This document shows positions 35,111-46,749 of a DNA stretch of 64,000 bases, one piece after another. The position numbers and the translations under genes were made by a program. Origin of the DNA: Polyporus tsugae. Its lineage: Eukaryota > Basidiomycota > Agaricomycetes > Polyporales > Polyporaceae. Position 1 is the stretch's first letter. Every line of letters starts with the position of its first letter. Below the pieces are notes generated by a model. The model saw only the letters and a program-made list of their open reading frames with translations. It ran no database searches and was not told the origin of the DNA. Location: contig JAHRBS010000011.1 of the NCBI GenBank assembly GCA_024305745.1, positions 744,001 through 808,000 on the forward strand, in the 5' to 3' direction.

Positions 35111-36474
35111 AGGGCGACCGCTGTGTTGAGCACCATGATTGATGCACCCGCTGTATGTGGTGTTGACTCCCTGCAGTCGCTCGTGAGGCTGACATATTTC
35201 ATTTACCCTCATTGCCAATCAATTCCGTTCACCTTCAAAGTGCGTACACAAATTTAATCCGACTTGAGCTACAATAAAAATATGGTTTGACCTGTGGCTG
35301 GGGAATAGAGTTTTCGTTGCCCGCTTTCGCTTTCTTCGAGGCCGGAAAAGCTCGAAGTGTACCATGCAGACTGCGTCTCAAAGAACTTGTCCCGCGACTC
35401 CTGGTCATTCAGCCGCCCGTATTCATAAGCCCTGGTGATACATCAGTAAAGGGTTCAGCAGGCGGTAGCATCCGGTACCATAGATATGGACCACTGTAGG
35501 CTCCGTAGCACACTATAGCCTGGGCCCCCTACTTGCTATCACTGGGGGGCTTTGTAGCAACCCATTGCACGTGGGTAATGCTACAGTAGGGCGGTGTAGC
35601 CTCGATAAGCAGGTGGATTGGCTTGGTGGTAAGCCATGGCTGATGCTCACACAGGCCTGTGTGTTGCACAGTGAGGGAGGAGGCGCGTACGGCCCAAGGC
35701 CGTCGGCGCTAACTCCTCATCGAGGCCGTCGGCGCTAACATCTCATCGAGAAAGTTGTCGCCGTCAAGCCTCGAGGGTGAGGGTGGGGTAAGGTGTTTTT
35801 CATACTATCTGGGTCCTTAGGAATCATCCCAGATGGTTTATTTATTCTGCACAGCGAGGTTGTGTCCTATGTCATGGTAGACCATAGACCAACTGAAAGC
35901 CTGGGCCCGACACTCTGCTGCCTGCTCGCGCACACACCGTCCTCCTGGCACTCGCTGTTGTTGCTCCGGTACTGCATCCTGTACCCAACACTGACCTGCA
36001 TGACACCGACACGATGCACATGGACACAGCAACGATTGAGGGCGATTGGCAGCTGTCAGCAACACACTCCCACAGCGAAGCGGAGGAAGGGGACGTACCA
36101 GGGAAACACAAGCACTGCACTTCTCCACGGACTCTGTCAGGACAGACGCCATGCCTTGCTGAGCCGCGTGTGCTGATACATCACCTCCTGCTTGATCCGG
36201 GCCTGGAAGATGATGACAACTTGAAGCCTGAGTGCAGTCATGTTCGTGTGCGCAAGCAAGGGGAAGAGCATGTGGCCGGACGAGACAAGGGACACGAGGA
36301 TCCTTGTTTGACACCTTCTCGGAGACAGCCTGTGGACACGTAGAAAGTCGCATGACGAGGAGTCATGATGGAACTGCAGCGCGACGAGGTTGAGCAAGTA
36401 AGACAGTGGGAAACATATGGAAAAAGCAGTGGAAAGCAACGTGAAAGCTTACCAGGTGCGATCCCAGACTGAAC
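35111..36474. other. gene-free stretch with a short tandem duplication
   Basis: No gene is recognised. A 26-bp unit (AGGCCGTCGGCGCTAAC plus CTCATCG) occurs twice at 35697-35748. Frames of 127 (plus, 35793-36176) and 171 (minus, 35838-36353) codons overlap on opposite strands and carry no known motif. Confidence 0.4.
35697..35748. repeat. 26-bp tandem duplication
   Basis: AGGCCGTCGGCGCTAAC at 35697-35713 is repeated at 35723-35739, each followed by a CTCATCG-like tail. Confidence 0.9.
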
Positions 36475-37366
36475 CTAAACACTGCTGGGAAATGTGAGTT
36501 CATGGAACATGTGGAAGTCGATGTGCGTGTTGAGGAAAAAGTCGACACATTCGTCAAGAACTGTCTCTGTCGTCCAATTGGGATCCACATTGTCGACACC
36601 GTAATTCGGGATGAGGTGACTTGAACGGAGGAGGGTGCTGCCGGATACGATGGAGTGACGACGAGCCTTGTTTGATGTAGAGGGGCTGGTCATGAAGAGG
36701 CCGCTGCGTGGTTCAGGGCCACGGAACGGCCTGAACCACTGGACGTACAGCAGGGGATGAGAGTAGGTACTGAGGTGTGCAGGAAGATGGAAAATGGCTC
36801 TGATTCGGCCAGCGCAAACACCTAAAGCGGGGTAAGAGCTTGCGATGAGATGAGATGCAATGCAATATCGCACCATTGACGCCTCCTTCGTGCCTATGCT
36901 TCTGTTCGTGAACAACAAATAGACCACAGTCGAAGTGTGCAGGAACAGCACGCCGCGCACCCACCCTGGGCTTAGCAGGCGAGGCGCAAATCTTGCAGAT
37001 TCTTTTGGAGTTGTCGAAATGGCAGACAGCGGGTTTCAGGATGTTGATGTAGTGAGAGGCGTCGTACGTGTTGAACTCGTTGGGATGGTTCGCAGTGGGA
37101 AGATGGCTATCAAGGAAGCTGGAGAGGTCATTGAGGAAGCCCGTAGCACCGTAGCGAGTCTCAAGGTCAGCGATCGTGACACATCGAGCGGAAGGGGTGA
37201 GAGGGAGCTGGTACGTGCGTCGGACGTTTGAGTTGAGAAGCGACTTGAGCGTCTTGTCATCGGCTTCTTCGCGGGCGTCACCTTCATCGCTTCGCGGGAG
37301 AGTTAACAAACTCACTTTACTTTGACCTTTAAGTTCACTTTTCGCACTTAAGTTCACTTTTCTCAC
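36475..37366 (-). pseudogene. C-terminal fragment of a Plavaka-type transposon protein
   Basis: Two exons join in phase on the minus strand: 37366 (start uncertain) to 36874, then 36821-36475, with a 52-nt intron (GTGCGA...CTTTAG). The joined product has the phrases I associate with the C-terminal region of Plavaka-type DNA transposon proteins of Agaricomycetes. These are EFNTYDASHYINILKPAVCHF with RICKICASPA, then VPAHFDCGLFV, LLYVQWFRPFRGPEP, RRHSIVSG, SSHLIPNYG, WTTETVLDECVDFFLN and a final stop. The catalytic N-terminal part is absent upstream, where 37311-37820 instead holds repeated AAGTGA words. It is therefore a truncated relic of a larger element. The family name is from memory of such proteins. 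That it is transposon-derived is fairly safe. Confidence 0.55.
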
Positions 37367-37380
37367 TTAAGTTCACTTCG
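37331..37380. repeat. 19-bp tandem repeat (AAGTTCACTTTTCxCACTT)
   Basis: AAGTTCACTT starts at 37331, 37350 and 37369, a period of 19 bp, with the last copy partial. Related CACTT/AAGTG words continue to about 37820 in both directions. It lies just upstream (minus sense) of the Plavaka-type fragment and may be subterminal repeat of the same element. Confidence 0.85.
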
Positions 37381-37381
37381 T

Positions 37382-38668
37382 GCGGAAAGTGCCTTCGCTC
37401 ACTTGGCGCTCACTTTCCCTCACTTGGACCGGCCCTCTCACCTTGCACTCGATCTCTCTGTGGCAACGGCCTCGCACGCACTACACCTACTCACACTGCC
37501 GTATGCGCACATATCGTCAACTCCGGAGACCATAGGCGACGCAGAGCATTGGTACATGCGGCTCGTTGTCGGTGCGTTGACCCTGCTGCCACATACTCAC
37601 TTAGCGCTCACTTTGGCTCGCTTCAGTACTTCAGCCTCGTTCTCTACCCGGTCGCAACCTTGCACGAGGAAATCCTCTTAGAAAGCTCAAAGACCAAGTA
37701 GTATGGTAGTGGGAGGCCCTTCTCTGGTGGAAGCAGTTGATTCAGGCGACCCAGTACGAGGGCATTCACTGGTGACTGTAAGTACGCACTTTGGCTCACT
37801 TGCTCACTTTGACTTAGCCAGCTGCATGTAGTTGTACCCCTTTAATCCCCGCATTGGTTAATCTGGATGTCATTGGAGTCTGAGGAGCTGCAAACAGTGC
37901 ATGAAGCTAGGATGGCGGTGGACATGGTGAGTTCCAAGTTCATGTCATGTAGTATGCAGCACATCTCGTCCCCCATACCTCTCCACGACACTGTACATGT
38001 CTTGAATATATTCTATGCCTTCATTGCATGTATCCTGGTGTCAAGATAGAGTGCAGGTGGCTACTTCTTATCGCGCTGACCTCGCCCGCGCGATGAGGTA
38101 TGGCCAAATTTGGCAATGCCCCACACGCTCATGGTGAACCATTGACAATGGTGTCACTCGAGCTACTCTCGTCTTAACTGAAGTAATCATACACCTCATG
38201 AGGCATGTTGTCATTGTAACATTGCGAGGTCTTGAGCTGTATCCAAACTAACCGCTATTCGTTGGCACATTGACATCAGAGGATCGCGGTCAGCTGTGAT
38301 GTCGCGATCGGGGCCTGATCGCGACCTTGCCTCAGGCTGCGGGGCCCAGGGAGACTGAATGATAGATGTTGTTCACACTAATATTCTGTCTTGTAAATTG
38401 GTTACCTAGGACATCACAGGCAGGCAAGTAGGCTACAGAATGTATGATGTGGCTATTTACGCCACCCATTGACCTGATTTTATAAATACGGATTTGTATG
38501 ACGATTGACAGCCCCCATGTGTGCTTGGGGCCTGAGGCCTGAGGCCTGACCGGTGACCCGATGCTGCCGTCGGTGTTGTCTGTGGTGCTCAACTTTGCAT
38601 GTTGCTCCTTCGTCAATGTTGCCCCGATCCTCCCCCGCTCCTTCAACACTCATTTTTTGCTACTCACT
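37382..38668. other. gene-free stretch upstream of the GCM-type transposase
   Basis: No gene is recognised. The first 440 bp are rich in CTCACTT words. The rest is AT-richer and would contain the promoter of the plus-strand transposase gene. An in-frame ATG at 38561 could extend that gene by 36 codons. Confidence 0.35.
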
Positions 38669-41600
38669 ATGCTTCACAAAGTGCTTTCTTGGTTCGGACT
38701 TGAATATGTCGGCTCTTCGTCTCGGGCAGAGCGGCCGGCGGACCCTCCCGAATCAATCCAGTCCGTTCCCGCTGCTGCCAGGCCTCCGATGGATCCTCGC
38801 CACTTGTCCTACCCATATACCCCTCTTTTGCAGTTCCTTCCATCGCATGGTCAGACATCTCATGAGACCCAACCCCAAGACCATGGGTCAAGCGGTGGCC
38901 TACCGCCGCAATATTCCTTCCCCTGGCCCTACTATGCCGCCCCTCCGTATCCGGGCATGAGTCCCGCTTGGCCGCCCTCTCCTCACAACTATCCACCCTG
39001 GTTTATGGGTTATTCCTCCGCTGGCTCACCTCCCTCTCACGCTGGCCAGCCCTTCGACTCTAGCAACATTCCTCCCTCTCTTGCGCCAAAGCGTGAGGTT
39101 CCTGTACCTCCGATACCGCATTCCCCACCCGTCCTTGGTCTGCGTGGAGAACTAATACCCGCCAGATCCCAAAAGGCCAGGCAACTGGATGTTTCCACCG
39201 CTCGCTCAGAGGTCGATGGTGTCAGTGGAGGGCAGCTCGGAGGTCAGAGTACGCTGAGTGTTGCCCAGCCTGAGGAAGTGTTGGCAGACAGCGAGGGTGC
39301 GTTATCATAGTATTGTTGTGATACGTTATCACTCAGCGGGTGTATGGTGCCTGTTTGTAGTTGACGCAGCGTATTGGCCACAAGGAGACTGCCTGCGAAA
39401 GCGCATCCGGGAGTCGGATGCTCCCAGCCAAGACAGCTCATGGAAGAAGACGGGATGGGTCTGGCATTCCATTGGTGCCGGCCCATTCAAGGATATGCGC
39501 ATCCCGGAACATCGCGCATGTTACGGCATCCTTCAGTGCCCTTCGGCGGGGCCCACAGCAGGTACAATGTCAGGATGCAAGTACGTTCAGCGTCCAAAGA
39601 CCAATGCCGCTAGCGTCGCCAAGCAGCTCGCCGAGCGGCATTGCCCCCACTGTCAACAACCACTAGTCTGGATCAGGTGCAACGTCCGAGCAGCTCATTA
39701 CACTGAACATCGGGACGGCGACGTGATTGACCTGTGGGAGCAATGCGGTCATCATGACCACTCACGACCTCCTCTTGACGGACACCTTCCGAAGCACCAC
39801 ACAACTGCGCTGGATGCCCAGATAATGCGTAGGCCCGATGCAACTGCCCACCAACTCCGTACCGGCGATATGGCTCCCGGTTCTGTCCCTCTGGCCTCCA
39901 TCACCCCCGCACTTGCTGATCCCCATCGCGCCCGCTATCAAGTGCAGAAGGGTCGCAACCGCCTTGGCCTACGCACATCCCCCGTTACGACAGCAACAAC
40001 CTCGGTGCTGCAATCTCTCGCAAATATGAACAAGGAGCTTGGCAGTACCTTCCTTGTGGATTCTGGTTTTGTTGACAGAGCCTATGTTGTCATGCAGACG
40101 CCATTCATGAGGCGCCTCGTTGGGGAGGCAGTGGATGACTCGCTTGTAAACTCAGCTGATGGCCCGGATGCTGGCCGTCATGGGTTTGTGACGGACGGCG
40201 ACTATACATTCTTCTCCCATGGCATTCTCCTTGTCACGGCAGGCTTCTCCCGTTACACGGCCTCCTGGCAACCCTTACTGTATACTTGGATTAATGGGTT
40301 GAGCACGGACGACCACCGTCCGCACTTCCGCCATCTGAACTCCTCCATTGTTGAGGGTGCCGGTGAACACTTTGAACCCAAACTGTTGTCAGCAGTGCGT
40401 TGTGACACTATTGATACTCATTGATATGGATTAATGTTGGCACTTTGTGCATTCGCCCCAGGTTATGGATTTCTCAGCTGCTCAATGTGCAGCTCATGCT
40501 GAGGAGTATGCGGAAACAATGATGCTATTGTTTCATGCTTATCCCAAGCTTTCTCCCGAGGCACATTCCGCGCAGAAACGAGCATACGTCAACGAGGCAT
40601 CTGCTTTTCTCCAAGGATGTGAAGTTCATTTCTGGAGGTCAGGTACACGTTTGGTGAAAAATGGTGCTCTTGTCCCTATCAACAGTCGCTCCCGGTTCGA
40701 AGCACTCCTCCGAGAGCTCCTCTCTCCACTTGCAACAGAGGACCAGTTCAGCTCAACAGTCGGTGCACTCAATGCTGAGTTTCCAGCAATTCAGAATTGG
40801 ATTGCATGGTGGCTCCAGCCTCTTGTTGCACGCATGATCTTTCCTCTCGGAAAGACCATGAGCAAGGAGGATGCTCTTCAGCTTCCTCGAACCTCCAACC
40901 CAGTAGAGACACAGCATGCACTTTTGCACCATGCTGTAGGCAAGGGCCATGACTTGCAGACTGGAATCAAGGCTCTATTTCTACACTGTGTAGAGATGGA
41001 AAAGCGCTATCAAGCTGTGCAAGGTGAGCTACATCCTCTTGAATATTATATGTTGTAGTGCAATGCTCACAATAAATATATGAATATATAGATGGTCATA
41101 TACCTCAACCTACTGGACCTCGCATCAAGCCACCAAGGCAGCCTACAAAGCAACAACACCCCAATGATGGATGAGCTCCAGACACAGTGGAGGCTCTAGG
41201 TCTAGGCATACCACCTCAGCCACTACCTCAAAATGCTAAGGATAAGGACATTGCCTCATTGGGTAAAAAATCAAAAAATCAATATGCCTTTCAATTACTA
41301 ATGCCAAATTGTTCTAGTTACTGCCTCTCAGTCAACTTCTCTCAAGTTTGACACATTTGTGACCAATGATGGTAGATTTCCCTCCAATCTTCCTGGGCAT
41401 GACTGGCATCTAATCTCCTACACCTGGCAAAACAACTCATGCTTTCGAGATCATACAGCAGAGTTGCTCTTCCGTGGATTTATTCTGTTGCCTCCAGACA
41501 TCTGTCACAAAATCCTCTATCAGACTATTCCCCTCCACTCTCCACTTGCTGGTCTATTCTTTCGCTTTCAGGAGCGCCTCAAGTGGATCATTGCAGGTTC

Positions 41601-42488
41601 AGAAGAGCAAGATGGACATCAAATTCTTGGCCTATGTCAAAGACTTCTGGCTTATGATATATATCAGCGATGGGAACTATGGCCAAGTAACTCACAGGGC
41701 AATGGTGTAACCTGGTTTCAACAAGCTGTCAAGGTCAATTTTATTTTATGTGCTTTTTAATAACTATTGAGTATAAATGATTTAGGATGCCAACCATGCT
41801 GAGACCAATGCAGTCTTTGCCATCCATCATTCCACTACCTGGCAGTGCACTGAAGGCCACTCCTCACAAGAAGTTACATCTCTTCCATCTGCCTTCCACC
41901 TTCGTACCTGGGATGCACAAATGGCACTCCAAGTGGCCAGTAAGAAAGGGTCTTCATCTATTTCCCTTGCTCAGTATTTCTGCCATTCTATTCCTTGCAG
42001 AACAGCAGGAATTGTGTCCGAAAATCAGTACTTTGGCACTGATCCTCTTCACCTTCTCCCTGCTCAACCTTGTTCTGTTGGCCCTTGCTGTGCTCTGGCT
42101 ACTGTCACTGATATTTCTACTACTTGGCCTAATATTCTCCAAGTTGTGCCCACCACTGCTGGTCTCTCTGTGTCTTCTCCAAATGCCCACACTCCCATTC
42201 ACTTTGAACATCACTTAATCCTCCCACTATCTCTATCCTCAAGCTCTTCAGATCACAATTTCTCCAATGTCTGCTATACTCTTGCTGGACGCCTTCTCTA
42301 CCACTGACTCTCATCATTATACTGCCGAAATTGTTATGGGTGATTATGCATACACCTATAATGATTTGCACAATGGAGGGAGGCCGTATAACATTGGTTC
42401 TTCAGACCAGCAAAGGCTGTGTCTGGAGTCAATACAATGCCCTTTCAATGTGAAGGGGAGCTTCACCTGCCCAAAAGATGTACTGTAA
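38669..42488 (+). pseudogene. GCM/WRKY-finger DDE transposase with C-terminal ubiquitin-peptidase-like region
   Basis: Six exons join in phase: 38669-39296, 39361-40394, 40462-41023, 41092-41262, 41318-41733 and 41786 onward. Exon 1 is Pro/Ser/Tyr-rich. Exon 2 has a GCM/WRKY-like zinc region (GCKYVQRP, HCPHCQQPLVWIRC, then HHDHSRPP), followed by the start of a MULE-like RNase-H core with VTDGDYTFF. Exon 3 supplies VMDFSAAQ and NPVETQHA, giving plausible D, D and E residues. After a linker, exon 5 reads YTWQNNSCFRDHTAELLFRG, resembling a USP-type Cys box. The last part has HHYTAEIVMGDYAYTYNDL, resembling the His box. Two lesions: TGA at 41172-41174 inside the linker, and a one-base shift near 42300 (frame 1 stops at 42305, the His-box frame ends 42488). 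So transposase and peptidase-like parts are each nearly whole, but the gene as read is broken. Confidence 0.7.
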
Positions 42489-42984
42489 GAGATTGTAGAT
42501 GAAAAGGAACTTTGCCAACTGAACACAGCTGCGGTGAAGCAGTCAGCCATGTATGACTACACAATGGTGGCCCGACTGCAAACCTCTGCCACGTTGGATT
42601 AGCACCATCGTGTGAGGCTAGATCACTGGCAGCGCAGCGACATACCTGATTTGACATGGATGTATAACTTGCTAAATCCAGCAGTACTTAATGAGAGGCA
42701 CGTATCGATTTAGGAAGAACAGTGTGCTCACTCCCGTCAATTTGCGGTTCCAAAAGTACTTGGCCTCTTCGCCAATGGTGATGAAATACTCGTATTCGGA
42801 ACATGCCCTTGCGTCATTCGACGTAGCATCTCCCGTTGCCGCGATTCTCTAGCATCGACGGCTGGGCGGGAGGCTGTCCGCCCCACTAGTGCCCTGCTGT
42901 CTGCCGTGAGTCCCGCCGAGATGTTCTCTGGCCTTTGCGGGTGATGGGCATGAAATCTTCCGCCAGCGCACAGGTGGCAGGGCC
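42489..42984. other. gene-free stretch
   Basis: Follows the transposase gene. No coding sequence or repeat is recognised. GCAGGGCC at 42977-42984 is the left copy of the proposed 8-bp target duplication of the next element. Confidence 0.35.
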
Positions 42985-44096
42985 TAGTGTTGCAGGGTCC
43001 AGTCCCGGGACTGGTCCGGGACCGGCCAAAAGACCGGGACCGACCTCAATAGGACCAGACTGGGACTGCAAAAATACCGGTCCTGTCCCTGGTCCCTGGT
43101 CCCGGTCCCAGTCCTCTGCCCAAGGGCAGCTCAGAAAGACCGCCAAGGACTGGTTCGGACCAGTCCTTATACACCCCAAAGGACCGGTCAAGGACCAGTC
43201 CAATACTTCAAAAATCCAGAGCCAGAGCCGGATCCGCTAGATTATATGCAGCTCAGGGTTAGGGTTTGGGTGTCCGAAGGATCCACCATAGCTGAGCTTG
43301 TTAGCCCACCACCTTTACACCATACCTGAGCTTCATTCTTTGGCACTTACTAGGCTGTTGTGATCCTGGTTTCTCACTTACTAGGCTTAGATCACTCGGA
43401 ACATGGCAAGACCTTCAAGACTGGGAGCATAGGCTGTGTGCAAGCTTTTCGAGGCCGATTCGCATGGTAGATACTGCGTTGGAAAGGCATAGATTGGGGC
43501 TTTCGAACGAGCCCAGGATCGTACGTTTTCATGCACTGATTCTTTTTCAGTTCTGCATATAGTTTGTTCTATCCTCCTCCCCCATCATATTTCCCATGTA
43601 GTGCGATGGATCCTTCGCAGATCCTTTCGCAATTTATATAGCAGCTTCCCCTCATTATTTCCATTTAAATGAGCCATAAACCATCCAGTTTGAACTGGTA
43701 TAAGGCACAATTTAGGCATTCTTTGCTCCTCCCCCTCCTCTCCTAGTGTTTCCACCATATCTCTGTGGATTCTTCGCAGTTTATCATGTTCTATACACCG
43801 TTGGAAAGCCACTGGCTGTAGCTTTCCAACGATATATAGAACATTGCAATCTGTCCACAGGGGCCTGCATTACATTATATCTTTCTCCTCCCTCCTGTTT
43901 GGACCAGTCCTGGACTGGTCCCTCTCAGTCCAGGACTGGTCCGGACCGAGGACCGGACTGCAGTCCTTCCAGTCCTGTGAGGACTGCAGTCCCGGTTCCG
44001 GTCTTTCTGATTGCAACCAGTCCAGTCCAGTCCTTGGTCCTCAGTCCTCCGAGAAATTCCCTGAGGACCGGGACCAGACCGGACCCTGCATCACTA
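42985..44096. mobile_element. hAT-like non-autonomous element (1,112 bp) with GGACC-rich ends
   Basis: Terminal inverted repeats of about 20 bp (left TAGTGTTGCAGGGTCC at 42985; right, inverted, TAGTGATGCAGGGTCC ending at 44096) differ at two positions. The flanking 8-mers GCAGGGCC (42977-42984) and GTGGGGCT (44097-44104) match at 5 of 8, all differences being transitions. That is compatible with an old 8-bp duplication of the hAT type. Both ends, about 200 bp each, are dense in GGACC/GGTCC palindromic words (GGACTGGTCC, GGACCGGTCC). The centre is AT-richer and carries two hairpins, one with perfect 11-bp arms (43799-43809 and 43821-43831). No transposase is encoded. The superfamily assignment is inference from TIR sequence and duplication length. 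Confidence 0.6.
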
Positions 44097-44104
44097 GTGG
44101 GGCT

Positions 44105-45261
44105 GGGCTCAATTCTGTTTGGGACAGGCTCAGCGGGGTCTCATAAGTGTTTCCGGGCACCGAGAAAGCTGTGCCACACCCGTCAGCTGTGTGCATGAGA
44201 AGCTTGTAGTGCAGACTTACCACGGCGGTGAACGCACACCCGAGCATTGTGAGCACGTGCTGTCCTTCTCCACGCACGGACCTATGCCAGGGGCAGGCCG
44301 GGATGCCATCTGCAGATGTCCATCCAATGGAATCTTGAACATTCCGAGCCTGCGGTCATGACGACCGCATACCTGTCAGGACCAAGCTTCTCCGCGACAT
44401 GTGGAGACTGTGTTCACCGTCGCGGAGCCAGTGGGCTAAGGAGTTGAGACAGCATCGAGGAGGGTGGAAACAAGGGCGGGCGGGGAGCGTGGGGACATTC
44501 GGGGCAGGCAGGATGTGCCCGTCGTTGAATGGTGGGTGGTCACTGGCGGTAGGGATTCACGCCTGTCTTCGAGCGAGCATGAGGATGTCTCACCGGGACA
44601 GCTGAGGTCTCATTGAATCCTTGACCGGAGGGAGGCTTATCGAGCATGATGGGGCTGGATGCAGACGGGGAAGAAGGGAGCCCAAGTGCAGGCGGGGGGA
44701 TGCGAGAGAGCAATGCGCTGAGAGAGGCACGTCGAACACAGCAGCTGAGGACATCGCCAGGGGATGCGGAGAGACGACTCAGAGGGCATCAAATTAAGCA
44801 AGACTCAGAGGGAGGATCAACGCTCGACCCAATTGCAAGCCTGTGGTGGCACTCCGGGCCGTCACATGCCTGTCGGTGCCGACACGTGCCGCAGTCAGGC
44901 GCCTGACGTTCTAGGTCGGCTTACCTTTATTGCTTCTTCTCGGTACTTGGCTTGACATAGCATAGCCATGCAGCATACAACCAGACACTCCTCAATAATC
45001 GGCTTGTGGTGCAGATGAAACTACTTAGACATCGCATGTGGGTCACAGGGACTATCAGCGCACTACAAGCCTTGTGGCTGGGCGACAAGGCACCACCTGC
45101 TTCTCGATATTAGATTTCTCTATGCCGCCTGTTTACACTCACATCCTCGTCTCAGTCCACGCCTTGCACGTTTGGCCACCATGGCACAATCCTTCGGTGC
45201 ATGCCTCACCCCACCTTTCGCAACTCCACTCAACCAATTGTCACGATAATGCACCCGGCAT
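44105..45261. other. gene-free stretch upstream of the WD40 gene
   Basis: No gene is recognised. Plus-strand frames of 60-133 codons lack known motifs. Confidence 0.35.
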
Positions 45262-46724
45262 ATGGCTGCCAATATTCAGCACACGTGGACCGTTTATGCG
45301 AATCAGCTCTTCCCGCAAGGCTACAGCTATCCTCTCTGGCAGCCTGACCCTGACCCGACCACAGCGAGGGAGATCAGTATTGGTGATGTCGGATGGATGT
45401 CTAATGGGGGATTCTTCCAGCTCTTCAATGCTAGGATGAGAGAGCAAGAGAGTCAGGTGCACACTGACATACCAGAGGATTTTGTCCCTTTCCATCCACC
45501 CAACCTCATCATATCCGGCCCCAACAAGTCTAAAACCGCGATACCCCTACTGTGCAGCCAGACCGTCAGAACATTTGATCTAGTGTCATTGACACCAACA
45601 GTAGAAGTGGACGAGAATGGGGGTAAGGTATATTGGTAGCCTTGAAGTATAAGTTCGTGCCTAATCTCGCATTGCAGTTGGGACTGTTGCTGCTCAGATC
45701 GACTTTGGCACGCATACAGCTGTAGAGGATGAAACTGAGGTCGCATCGGGCACCATCAATCCATCCAACCAACCTACGCTGCAAGAACCGGTGGTGGATG
45801 CTGCAGCTAGAAATGGTCAGTTGCTTCACAACACTGTGTCTGCTATATGAAGCTAAGGAATATGGACCATACACACAAGGCAACGACAATGACGACGGTG
45901 ACGACCAGACATTGGCAAAGCGCAATCCAGGCGCACAAGCGAGCGTGCACGACGGGTCCGTCACTGTGCTCGCCTACTCTTCCAACGGGAGGTACGCCGC
46001 AAGCGGCTCTGAAGACACGACCATCATCGTCTGGAACATCCCCAAAGAGCGCACAATGCACAAGTTCACTGTGCACAGTGACACTGTCTCCTCCCTCGCC
46101 TTCTCGCCCGACAACTGGCTGCTCACATCCGGGTCCAGTGATCAGCACGTCATCCTCTGGACTGTCGTGACAGGCCAGGAGTTCAAACGGCTCGAGCCGC
46201 AAGTCAGGCCCATTCACTCCGTCGTGTTCTCCCCCAATGGCACGAAGCTGATTGCCGGCACGTACAACAGCTCGCTGTGGGTCTGGGACACGGCGACATA
46301 CGACACCCCGTTGAAGATCAGCAAGCACCTCGCAGTGGTGAAATTCATCGTGTTCTTGCCCGACGACCCGCCTCATGACGACGGGCGGGACTGAGAGCGC
46401 TTGCTATGTCTGAGACACAGCGAGCCTGGCAACCATGCAGCCGAAGTCGGTGCTGCAGGGCCACAAGGGTATGGCGTGCTGTGCAGCATTCTCGCCCGAT
46501 GGCGAGTGGATCATGATGGCATTGGACGATGGGAGCAGCCATGTGTGGAAGTGTGAGAACGGGGACGCGCTTGTGCTCCTGCACGAGCACGGGGGTCCAG
46601 TGTGGAGCATGGCATTCTCGTCGGACAGGAAGCAGGTCACGTCGGGCTCGAGTGACTCGATGGTGAAGGTGTGCGACTGGTACAGCGGCGACAGGCTGCT
46701 GTCGCTCGAGGGGCACGAGAGCAT

Positions 46725-46749
46725 CAGGAAAAACCCAAAATGCCAATTA
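46725..46749 (+). repeat. left terminal inverted repeat of the WD40-gene insertion
   Basis: Starts CAGGAAAAACCCAAA and pairs with the inverse of 48787-48811 with a single A/T mismatch in 25 bp. Confidence 0.85.

Noticed and set aside
43255..43275. Telomere-like GGGTTAGGGTTTGGG
   Set aside because: Too short (two units, imperfect) and located inside a non-autonomous element. Not evidence of an interstitial telomere.
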